From Gammaproteobacteria bacterium (GTDB lineage Bacteria; Pseudomonadota; Gammaproteobacteria; SZUA-229), in the NCBI GenBank assembly GCA_030637945.1, contig DAOWFN010000094.1, forward strand, positions 1 to 10,176: a stretch of DNA of 10,176 nucleotides, read 5' to 3'. Below are positions 1 to 6,346 of the stretch, piece after piece; position 1 is the first letter of the stretch; the number at the start of each line of letters is the position of its first letter. Made by a program: the position numbers and the translations under genes. The notes under the pieces are model-generated. The model did no database searches and was not told where the DNA came from. It worked only from the letters and a program-made list of their open reading frames with translations.

Positions 1-426
1 ATCATTAGTACCGTTTATAGTATCCACACTTAGATCAGCGTCCCAACTCAGCATACCGAGCTTTGCCATTAAGTTAACTTCTTTACTTATCGGATACATG
101 CCAACAGCGTAGGCAGCAAAGCCTTTCATGTCCGCTGCCGCACTGACAAAAGTTCCAGAACCTGGACTGGTTTCAACTGCGCCTACACTGGCTTCTGCAA
201 AATTATAAACAGCGACTTCAGCAGCAAAATATTTATTAAACGCATAACCGCCGTACAATTTTGTTCCTGTTCCATCTTCTTCGAAATTCCCAGCACTAAA
301 TGATGATAAATCAACCTTGTAAGAAGCAGAACCAATACCAATACCAACGTAAGGATCAGCATTAACTTGTGATGAATACACACTTACAAACGATATTAAA
401 GCAGCAATTATTCTAATTTTATTCAT
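1..426 (-). CDS. Outer-membrane beta-barrel protein, N-terminal part (runs off left edge)
   Basis: An open frame of 142 codons runs from ATG at 426 to the window edge without a stop, so only the N-terminal part is present. It starts with a clear signal peptide: basic MNKIR, a hydrophobic core to about residue 18, and a likely cleavage after VNA at residue 23. The mature part begins DPYVGIGIGS and continues with alternating glycine/aromatic beta-strand segments such as KLYGGYAFNKYFAAEVAVY and MKGFAAYAVGMYPI. This is the pattern of OmpA-like/OmpW-like eight-stranded barrels anchored in the outer membrane. A GGAG Shine-Dalgarno sits 5 nt before the ATG. The gene lies 24 nt after the rlmG stop on the same strand with no terminator between, so it may be the last read gene of the run or have its own promoter inside rlmG. 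The specific function is unknown, and the C-terminus is needed to tell whether an OmpA peptidoglycan-binding domain follows. Confidence 0.75.
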   Translation of the reverse strand, partial: MNKIRIIAALISFVSVYSSQVNADPYVGIGIGSASYKVDLSSFSAGNFEEDGTGTKLYGGYAFNKYFAAEVAVYNFAEASVGAVETSPGSGTFVSAAADMKGFAAYAVGMYPISKEVNLMAKLGMLSWDADLSVDTINGTND

Positions 427-450
427 AACAACTCCAAAATTTACACGAAC

Positions 451-1644
451 CTAAGGCCCATTTACTTTAACGTTATTTATGGCCTTGTGAATAACAAACT
501 TTTTATTACTGGCAACGACTTCACAGTTGCCGAATATCCGTTTTAATTTGGCATGATATGCCAGATGCCGATTTCCGATAATCCATAATTCGCCCTTATC
601 TTCCAGCGCCATTTTAGATTCAGAAAACATCTGCCATGCAACTTTATCACTGATTGCGTTATTTTGATGAAAAGGCGGATTACACAAGATTAGTGATACG
701 CTATTATCTGCGATACCCTGCAAGCAATCTGTCTGTAAAAATTCAGCATCGCGTGACTCATCAAAAACAGATAAGAAGTTATCGATGGAAGATTCAACTG
801 CCATATATGATTCATCGGTAAATATCAGTTTCGCTTGCTGATTCTTTATTGCAGCCATCAAACCTAAAACACCGTTACCGCAGCCTAGATCGACGATGGT
901 TTTATATCTGTCATCCTGCGGTAAATTTTCTATAAAAAAACGCGCACCGAGATCAAGCTTTTCCTGTGAAAATACCGCTGCATGGTTAGCAATTTTGATC
1001 TCCATATTATCCAGCAGATAGGGTAAGTTGAATGCTTTAGGATAAGGATTTTCCGTCACTACCAGATCATTATCTAACTGACTAAAAATTAAACGCGATT
1101 TTTTACGCGCGAGTGATGTTTTTGTTGGCCCGATGATTTTTTCAAACAATGCCATGGTAGACATATGTATATGCTTTGTCATACCTGATGCGATAATGAT
1201 TGTTGATCTGGTCAGCATCGGGCGTATGCGATGTAACTGATCCTCTAACATTGCCAGACTTTTAGGTAATTTAATTAAAACGACATCGACCAAATTTTCC
1301 ATCACATGGTCAGGTGTAAATAAACTATCGATAACCGTTATCGCAGCTTCATCGATCTGATTATTTTTCTCGTTAGCTCTGATGGCCTGCGTAGACAAAT
1401 AGGAATCGGTCACCACTGTCGGACGGAAGCTGTTCAATGGGATCGACAGCCCGCCAAAACCGTCATTGAGGATCAATATAGATGATTTCTCATGAAGTAA
1501 TTCATTCTCATCAAGGTGATGCAATACATACTCATCTGCTGCATCCCATGCTCTTAACGTTTCCTTTTTTGTAACGGGGTAACGTTGTAATTGGTAATCA
1601 CCGAAAGGTGTTTTTATCAATGTATCTATTTCGGCCATAACCAT
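451..1644 (-). CDS. rlmG: RlmG, 23S rRNA (guanine-N2) methyltransferase
   Basis: A 397-residue SAM-dependent methyltransferase that fits RlmG, which makes m2G at position 1835 (E. coli numbering) of 23S rRNA. The E. coli protein is about 378 residues. It has the duplicated architecture of the RlmG/RsmC family. The degenerate N-terminal half (about 1-195) carries QRYPVTKKETLRAWDAADEY and LILNDGFGGLS, both typical of RlmG. The catalytic C-terminal half (about 205-390) has SAM motif I VDLGCGNGVLG at 251-261 and the catalytic NPPFH motif at 322-326, usual for exocyclic-amine methylation. The chosen ATG (1644) has a GAGGGG Shine-Dalgarno about 5 nt upstream; a second ATG two codons in is less well spaced. 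The start overlaps the end of the kinase gene by 19 nt, suggesting translational coupling. RsmC is the main alternative, but the N-terminal sequence favours RlmG. Confidence 0.88.
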   Translation of the reverse strand: MVMAEIDTLIKTPFGDYQLQRYPVTKKETLRAWDAADEYVLHHLDENELLHEKSSILILNDGFGGLSIPLNSFRPTVVTDSYLSTQAIRANEKNNQIDEAAITVIDSLFTPDHVMENLVDVVLIKLPKSLAMLEDQLHRIRPMLTRSTIIIASGMTKHIHMSTMALFEKIIGPTKTSLARKKSRLIFSQLDNDLVVTENPYPKAFNLPYLLDNMEIKIANHAAVFSQEKLDLGARFFIENLPQDDRYKTIVDLGCGNGVLGLMAAIKNQQAKLIFTDESYMAVESSIDNFLSVFDESRDAEFLQTDCLQGIADNSVSLILCNPPFHQNNAISDKVAWQMFSESKMALEDKGELWIIGNRHLAYHAKLKRIFGNCEVVASNKKFVIHKAINNVKVNGP

Positions 1645-2522
1645 GCTGCCCCTCTAACGCCTGATGAATCACCATGTAATGGTGCCTTTAACCGCGTGTT
1701 TACCACATCTGAAAATACGTATTCGCTCCAGATATCCGGCACATTTTTATACAAACGTTTTATATTACCCATGCCACCGCCGAGCACGATAACATCTGGA
1801 TCCAGGATATTTATTACATGCGCCAGGCTCCTTGCCATACGATCTTCATAACGCTGCAATGTTTCATCCGCCTCTTCATCACCGAAACGCGCCTTGTTAT
1901 CCAGGGTTTCCGCATCGATGAATTCATTATTATGCAGCTCGTGGTCACGGACGATACCCGGCCCAGACAACCATGTTTCGATGCAGCTGTATTTACCGCA
2001 GTAACATTCAGGCCCCGGCAACTCATAGTCTTCCGGCCACGGCAACGGATTATGGCCCCATTCACCAGCGATCGCGTTTGTGCCGACTAAAACTTTTTTA
2101 TCAACAACGATGCCCGCACCCGTTCCGGTACCAATAATAACACCGAACACAACAGAGGCGTCTTTTGCAATACCATCGACAGCTTCAGAAAGCGCAAAAC
2201 AGTTTGCATCATTAGCGATGCGGATTTCTCGTTGCAGCAATTCCTGCAGATCAGTAAGGAGGGGTTTGCCGTTCATACAGACAGAGTTTGAGTTACGTAA
2301 CAAACCTGTCGACGGTGATAAGGCGCCAGGAGTGCAAAGTCCAATACTGCCGTTTTCACCGGTGTCTGTTTCGATCTGTTGAATCAGCTCGACGATCGTT
2401 TTCAGCGTACCATCGTAGTCACCCTGCGGTGTCGCAATGCGATGACGATATAATTCCTCACCAGCATCAGATAATGCGATGCCCTCGATTTTTGTGCCGC
2501 CGAGATCGATACCTATTCGCAT
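1626..2522 (-). CDS. mak: ROK-family sugar kinase, Mak-like fructokinase
   Basis: A 298-residue ROK kinase, full length for the family (E. coli Mak is about 302). It should phosphorylate a hexose, most likely fructose, with ATP in the cytosol. The N-terminal phosphate-binding motif IDLGGTKIEG is at residues 5-14. ANDAN at 103-107 supplies the catalytic aspartate (D105), GTGTGAG is at 131-137, and LGGGMGN at 247-253. The ROK zinc site is intact: GEWGH at 153-157 with CYCGKYSC at 173-180 (H157, C173, C175, C180). The close match through HNPLPW and the C-terminal HGDSSGVRGAAWLWP is the reason for calling Mak, but N-acetylglucosamine kinase (NagK) is a close relative and substrate cannot be fixed by sequence alone. 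No Shine-Dalgarno is visible before the ATG; a tandem-repeat hairpin ends 11 nt upstream. Its 3' end overlaps rlmG. Confidence 0.82.
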   Translation of the reverse strand: MRIGIDLGGTKIEGIALSDAGEELYRHRIATPQGDYDGTLKTIVELIQQIETDTGENGSIGLCTPGALSPSTGLLRNSNSVCMNGKPLLTDLQELLQREIRIANDANCFALSEAVDGIAKDASVVFGVIIGTGTGAGIVVDKKVLVGTNAIAGEWGHNPLPWPEDYELPGPECYCGKYSCIETWLSGPGIVRDHELHNNEFIDAETLDNKARFGDEEADETLQRYEDRMARSLAHVINILDPDVIVLGGGMGNIKRLYKNVPDIWSEYVFSDVVNTRLKAPLHGDSSGVRGAAWLWPK

Positions 2523-2533
2523 AATTAAAGCAG

Positions 2534-2617
2534 TGAATAATGAACAGTGAATAATGAATAATTAAAAAACATACTTAGATCAATTGTAACCTTATATTCA
2601 TTATTCATTATTCATTC
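2534..2617. repeat. Inverted repeat with tandem 7-mer arms
   Basis: The left arm (2534-2561) is four copies of TGAATAA, the second altered to TGAACAG. The right arm (2594-2617) is the same repeat inverted, as ATATTCA, TTATTCA, TTATTCA and TTC. The innermost 13 nt (2548-2560, TGAATAATGAATA) pair perfectly with the right arm. The 32-nt spacer contains AAAAACATAC at 2565-2574. The element fills the gap between the adenosyltransferase and mak genes; its right arm includes the last codons and stop of the former, and its left arm stops 11 nt before the mak ATG. It is AT-rich with no T-run typical of a terminator. I infer a dispersed intergenic repeat that folds in DNA or RNA; its role is unknown. 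Confidence 0.8.
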
Positions 2618-3152
2618 TTGTTGATTGCCAGTAAATCTCATCTTCACCCGCTGCCTTACTGATCGCACGCGCGAGCACGAACAAGTAATCTGATAGGCGG
2701 TTGATATATGCCATAAGTTCTTTATTTACAGTCTTATCCTTATTCAAACTGACCAGCGAGCGTTCAGCACGTCGGCATATCGCACGTGCAACATGGCAAT
2801 GAGAGGCAGCCAGGCCGCCACCGGGCAAGATAAATTCTTTAAGTGGCGTTAATGACTGGTTTAATTCATCCAGTGATCGCTCCAGCCAATCGATATTTTT
2901 CTGTCCGATCAATGCCTGTCCCATGGCAAGTTCCGCACCAACATCAAACAGTTTATCCTGTATCGTTTTAATCGATGGGATAAACACATCAGGTACGTGA
3001 CAGGCGAGCACCGCAAGTTGACTATTTAATTCATCGACATCACCGATCGCACACACTAACAGATCATCCTTGGCTACACGTGAGCCATCAGCCATTCCAG
3101 TACTGCCATCGTCACCAGTGCGCGTATATATTTTTGTTAGTCGATTAGCCAT
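2601..3152 (-). CDS. pduO: PduO-type ATP:cob(I)alamin adenosyltransferase
   Basis: A 183-residue cytosolic enzyme of the PduO/MMAB family, which transfers the adenosyl group of ATP to cob(I)alamin (or cob(I)yrinic acid diamide) to make adenosylcobalamin. The N-terminal ATP-binding signature TRTGDDGSTGMADGSR is at residues 10-25. PGGG (110-113) leads into the helix with RRAER (127-131), and NRLSDYLFVLAR (151-162) and the terminal EIYW (172-175) complete the family pattern. An AGG Shine-Dalgarno lies about 7 nt before the ATG. It follows the tonB-like gene by 20 nt in a riboswitch-led operon, which fits salvage of imported B12. The last residues, RMNNE, are encoded by a TGAATAA repeat arm rather than by family-conserved sequence, so the original C-terminus may have been altered by the repeat. 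CobA/BtuR-type adenosyltransferases are unrelated, so that reading is excluded. Confidence 0.92.
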   Translation of the reverse strand: MANRLTKIYTRTGDDGSTGMADGSRVAKDDLLVCAIGDVDELNSQLAVLACHVPDVFIPSIKTIQDKLFDVGAELAMGQALIGQKNIDWLERSLDELNQSLTPLKEFILPGGGLAASHCHVARAICRRAERSLVSLNKDKTVNKELMAYINRLSDYLFVLARAISKAAGEDEIYWQSTRMNNE

Positions 3153-3172
3153 AATAACCTACAAACCGGATA

Positions 3173-3898
3173 TCAGAGCAAGTCGAATACAACATCGACG
3201 TGGAACTCTTTTGATTGCTCAAGGTAGTCTTGCGCTACTATAAATGGCTCAATACCTTTGACCGCAGATAATGCGGCACGATCCAACGCAACGGTTTGAC
3301 TGGAATTAATCAGACGTGTATTTTCGATGGTGCCATCAGGGTGTAATACGAAAGCTACGGTCGCCATGCCTTCACGGCGTTGTCTTCGCGCCAGGTAAGG
3401 ATACTCTTTGTTATCGCTGATACTGCTGTGCAGCAACTCAAGTATCGAATGGTATTGCTGCGATGCATTGGTTGATTGAATTGCCGACGCAACACTGTCA
3501 CTTTCAAAGATGTTCTGTCGTTTACGTGCAATTTCAGATTTTAACTCGCTAAATTCTTCATCAACTGACTCTTTTATGGCAACACGGTTTTCACTATAAA
3601 GCGCTGTCACCACCTGAGCACTATTACTCTTCTTGTGTTTTTTTAAAGATGAAACATCACTGACTTTTTCCTGAGTAACTTCTTGCTGCGACAGATCGAG
3701 TAACTGCTTACGCGATATATCAGTTTCATGCTGGTCAGAGGCTGTAATGGAACTGATAAGCTCTATCTCCAGACCCTGGCCCACTGCCTCGTTTGGATCC
3801 GTTTGACCATATACCGTTAACAACGCGGCAACCACCGCACCGTGCAATAGAATTGACAATGACGTGGTTGCAGCGATTGGTGCAGTGACGGTACCCAT
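3173..3898 (-). CDS. tonB: TonB-family energy transducer
   Basis: A 241-residue inner-membrane protein that should couple the proton-motive force to the outer-membrane receptor encoded just upstream. A single transmembrane helix spans about residues 11-30 and carries the TonB SxxxH signature (S15, H19). The C-terminal domain (about 166-241) begins YPYLARRQRREG, the usual YP-x-x-A-x-x-x-x-x-E-G opening, followed by VAFVLHPDGTIENTRLINSS and DRAALSAVKG. Between them lies a periplasmic linker of about 130 residues with no proline at all (36-166); it is rich in Ser, Glu, Lys and Gln instead of the classic Pro-Glu/Pro-Lys repeats. It starts 9 nt after the receptor stop with only a weak AGG upstream, so translation is probably coupled. 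No exbB or exbD is visible, so it must borrow partners encoded elsewhere. Assignment to the TonB family is firm; dedication to B12 uptake is inferred from position. Confidence 0.87.
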   Translation of the reverse strand: MGTVTAPIAATTSLSILLHGAVVAALLTVYGQTDPNEAVGQGLEIELISSITASDQHETDISRKQLLDLSQQEVTQEKVSDVSSLKKHKKSNSAQVVTALYSENRVAIKESVDEEFSELKSEIARKRQNIFESDSVASAIQSTNASQQYHSILELLHSSISDNKEYPYLARRQRREGMATVAFVLHPDGTIENTRLINSSQTVALDRAALSAVKGIEPFIVAQDYLEQSKEFHVDVVFDLL

Positions 3899-3907
3899 AT
3901 GCCTAGA

Positions 3908-5869
3908 CTATCTGAAATCCCATGCTGCTGTCAGCAAAAAATTCCTTTCAGGTGAGGGAAATATTGATCCGAATGAATTAGCACTTTCGGCATATTTTCT
4001 ATTTGTAAGATTATTGACTCGCAGATTAAACTGCCAATCCATAAACGTATAAGCCAGATTCATATCAAGCACGCTATAACCCGACACCTTACTCTGCACG
4101 TTAGCATTATCGCCACTTAGATAGTGACTACCAATGTATATCGCGCCCAAATTAGCATTTACTGCATCACTAATCGCATAGTTCATATCTAATCTAGCGC
4201 TGTTTTCGGCAACGCCAGAGATCCGATTTCCAGAAAATACACCTGAATCGAAGGTAGCGTCAGTATAGGTATAATTTCCAGACAGGCTGATTTTCTGACC
4301 AAGGTCATATCTTGACTCTAAGATTACGCCCTGGTGTGTTGTGGGATCAAAATTTACGTTCGCGCCTGGAAAGAATGCACCTGCCGGCTGCGTTGCAGAT
4401 GGATCAAATGCGATCTCATCTTCCAGAGACAGCTTATAAACAACCAGCCTGGAAGACGATTTATTATTGGAATACTCGATACCCGCTTCAACCGAATCAC
4501 CTGTTTGGGCTTTTAATTGCGTACCTGGTGATACGTAAGTTAATTCGTCAACTTTAGCAAAGCGGAAGTTTTGATCTACACGACCAAACAGTTTTAAGTT
4601 TTTATCGACACTGTAAACGATGCCCAACTCAGCGACATCTACATCTGTGCTTTGTTTACCATTTGTAAATGTAGACATTACATCGTCTTCAACTTCAGCA
4701 TGGCGAAATCCAGCAGTCAGATTTAATCTTGCTTGAAGTGGCACAATGACCTGTACATATTCAGCAAGCATCAGCTGTTCATCTGCCGATGCCGTAATCT
4801 CAGACTCATAATCTGTATCGATAAAATCGATACCCGCCGTAAGTTGAATCTCACCATGTTCAACTGGATATACAGCGATAAACCTTGGTGTAATTTCAAC
4901 CTGCTTACTTGTTATTAAACTGGGTGTGCTGATAACAAATCCACGGAAGCTTTGCTGTATCTCTCTTTCCACATCACGGTACGTTGATTCAGCTTCAAAC
5001 GACCAGTTGTCACTCATATTATGCGCAATACCTATACGGACCATATCTGTTTCTGAATCTGTATAGTCGTTGAGAAAGTCCACGAACGTCTGTCGTCGAT
5101 CAACGTCTACTTCACTTTGCAGCAATGATCCCGGCAACTGCAAGTCTTCCTTTACATATTGTGCTTCAGCAAACACGTTGCCGGTAGAATAATCATACCC
5201 GGTTTTTGCAAACAGGTTAGTGTATTCAATCTCGTTATTATCACGACGATAATTATCCGATTCTCTAAGCTCCGCAGATACTCTGTAGTGAAGGCTTTTC
5301 GTTACATCATCGCCAAAAACAGCGCGCAGACTGGCTGTATCATAAGAACCTGCAGCTACTTCTATTAATCCAACCTGACCACGAGAACCGCTAGTAATAA
5401 TATTAATTACTCCGCCTACAGCCTGATCGCCAAACAGCACACCGGCACTACCCTGAACGATCTCTATACGCTCTACATCTTTCAGCGAAATACTATTTAG
5501 ATCAGGGCCGGATATATCTATATTATTTAGTCGTCGCCCATCGACCAGCACCAGGGTATTTGAATGTGCTGTTTCGCTAAACCCACGCATCCCTACCGAC
5601 GCCCGGCTGCCATCCCCGTAGAGATCATTTATCTGCACACCACCTTGGCCACGCAGCACTTCAACGATATGCCTGGCACCGCTGGCTTCTATCTGTTTAC
5701 GCGTGATTACCGTAATACTGGCTGGCGTTGTCAATGTACTTTGCTCAGTACGAGCAGCACTGACCACAACCGCTGGTATCTCGGTTGCATCGGCATCTAA
5801 AGCAGAATAAACGGGTAGAGAAATACTAGTCGCTGAGACTAATACACTAAGAGATAATAAATTTTTCAT
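3908..5869 (-). CDS. btuB: TonB-dependent outer-membrane receptor, probable vitamin B12 transporter BtuB
   Basis: A 653-residue TonB-dependent receptor, slightly longer than E. coli BtuB (614). A signal peptide covers about residues 1-23 (MKNLLSLSVLVSATSIS..., cleavage near VYSA). A TonB-box-like stretch, IPAVVVSA, is at 31-38. The plug domain (about 45-165) includes TPASITVITRKQIEASGA, VGMRGF, LVLVDGRRLN and the family motif VERIEIVQGSAGVLFGDQAVGGVINIIT. A 22-strand-type barrel follows to the C-terminus, which has the receptor signature NLTNRKYAESANSFGSIFPSPERNFLL. I chose ATG 5869 because GGAGG lies 5 nt upstream and the signal peptide starts there; an in-frame ATG at 5896 would add nine unlikely residues. 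The B12 substrate is inferred from the cobalamin riboswitch in the leader and the adenosyltransferase downstream, not from substrate-contact residues. btuCDF are not in the window. Confidence 0.87.
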   Translation of the reverse strand: MKNLLSLSVLVSATSISLPVYSALDADATEIPAVVVSAARTEQSTLTTPASITVITRKQIEASGARHIVEVLRGQGGVQINDLYGDGSRASVGMRGFSETAHSNTLVLVDGRRLNNIDISGPDLNSISLKDVERIEIVQGSAGVLFGDQAVGGVINIITSGSRGQVGLIEVAAGSYDTASLRAVFGDDVTKSLHYRVSAELRESDNYRRDNNEIEYTNLFAKTGYDYSTGNVFAEAQYVKEDLQLPGSLLQSEVDVDRRQTFVDFLNDYTDSETDMVRIGIAHNMSDNWSFEAESTYRDVEREIQQSFRGFVISTPSLITSKQVEITPRFIAVYPVEHGEIQLTAGIDFIDTDYESEITASADEQLMLAEYVQVIVPLQARLNLTAGFRHAEVEDDVMSTFTNGKQSTDVDVAELGIVYSVDKNLKLFGRVDQNFRFAKVDELTYVSPGTQLKAQTGDSVEAGIEYSNNKSSSRLVVYKLSLEDEIAFDPSATQPAGAFFPGANVNFDPTTHQGVILESRYDLGQKISLSGNYTYTDATFDSGVFSGNRISGVAENSARLDMNYAISDAVNANLGAIYIGSHYLSGDNANVQSKVSGYSVLDMNLAYTFMDWQFNLRVNNLTNRKYAESANSFGSIFPSPERNFLLTAAWDFR

Positions 5870-5874
5870 GAGAT

Positions 5875-5893
5875 CCTCCAAAATATCTGGAGG
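5875..5893 (-). promoter_or_regulatory. Hairpin sequestering the btuB Shine-Dalgarno
   Basis: Read on the minus strand, CCUCCA (5893-5888), a 7-nt loop GAUAUUU, then UGGAGG (5880-5875) form a perfect 6-bp stem. The 3' half contains the GGAGG Shine-Dalgarno of btuB, 5 nt before its ATG. Closing the stem would block ribosome binding. Lying about 80 nt after the B12 box, it is a natural translational expression platform for the riboswitch. I did not identify the competing anti-sequester pairing. A second small hairpin (ATAGAG/CTCTAT, 5921-5937) lies between it and the aptamer. Confidence 0.75.
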
Positions 5894-5973
5894 CAACAGG
5901 GAAAGAACATCACCAGGATAATAGAGGGACGCTCTATACCATATCGCCCGCCGCGATGTTAATGTATAAAAAC

Positions 5974-6201
5974 ATCAGGCCGGTCTCCGGGCTTATGGTG
6001 TGTATTCTCATGAATATCTGATTCATTCCCTTCCCACCAAGCTTGTTGCATTAGAAGCAGCTTCGCAGTGGTAAAACGAATCTCACCAATCACCGTTGCG
6101 GGGGCAGCGTTGGATTAACCAGCCATATCTGTAGACGAGCGGCTCACCAACTTCCCGATTATCCTCTTCCTACGTAATACCCGTGGAAAGAAGCACCTGA
6201 T
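5974..6201 (-). ncRNA. Cobalamin riboswitch aptamer
   Basis: The minus strand carries the full set of cobalamin-riboswitch landmarks in order. A 5' strand ATCAGGTGC begins at 6201. The conserved core CTGCCCCCGCAACGG is at 6107-6093, followed by CCACTGC at 6071-6065. The B12 box AGCCCGGAGACCGGCCTG is at 5993-5976. Helix P1 closes exactly: ATCAGG (6201-6196) pairs with CCTGAT (5979-5974). It lies about 105 nt upstream of the btuB start on the same strand. Known members bind adenosylcobalamin or other cobalamins and shut off downstream uptake or synthesis genes when the vitamin is plentiful. Together with the hairpin over the Shine-Dalgarno it most likely lowers translation of btuB and, by coupling, tonB and the adenosyltransferase. 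Confidence 0.95.
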
Positions 6202-6346
6202 ATCGATTTTTTTAAAACAGTCTGTATATTACATGATAAAAAACGATAAGATAGTCTCCCATTTGGGAGTGAACTTTCTCACCCCTGAAACATCTCTATA
6301 TTGCTGAAGCAGCTAAACCATAATAACAACGTCACAATAAAATAAT
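6202..6346. promoter_or_regulatory. Divergent intergenic region between riboswitch and moxR
   Basis: This AT-rich stretch must hold the start of the leftward riboswitch transcript and the promoter of the rightward operon. TATATT/TAATAT-like -10 candidates occur on both strands (around 6224-6232 and 6297-6302), but no convincing -35 partner accompanies them, so I do not call promoters. It contains a palindrome CTCCCATTTGGGAG at 6256-6269 and an overlapping alternative hairpin at 6265-6285. No Shine-Dalgarno is visible in the AT-rich 30 nt before the moxR ATG. Confidence 0.5.
6256..6285 (+). promoter_or_regulatory. Two mutually exclusive small hairpins (possible operator or leader structure)
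   Basis: CTCCC (6256-6260) can pair with GGGAG (6265-6269) across loop ATTT. The same GGGAG can instead form GGG-A-GTGA (6265-6272) paired with TCACCCC (6279-6285), with one bulged A and loop ACTTTC. The shared strand makes the two folds exclusive. It lies about 60-90 nt before the moxR start. It may be a leader switch, a palindromic protein-binding site, or chance. Confidence 0.35.

Noticed and set aside
183..383. A 66-codon minus-strand frame inside the left-edge gene
   Set aside because: It is another frame of the outer-membrane protein gene, whose own frame has a signal peptide, a Shine-Dalgarno and barrel-like sequence.
2534..2617. CRISPR-like or intrinsic-terminator reading of the repeat
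   Set aside because: Units are 7 nt and directly adjacent with no spacers, so it is not CRISPR; the stem is AT-rich without a following T tract, so it is not a convincing terminator.
5870..5896. An upstream in-frame ATG that would lengthen the btuB-like receptor by nine residues
   Set aside because: The extension lies across the Shine-Dalgarno hairpin and precedes the signal peptide; the ATG at 5869 has GGAGG at ideal spacing.
6220..6302. Sigma-70 promoter candidates on both strands (TAATAT, TATATT)
   Set aside because: AT-rich -10-like hexamers are expected by chance here and none has a TTGACA-like partner at 16-18 nt.
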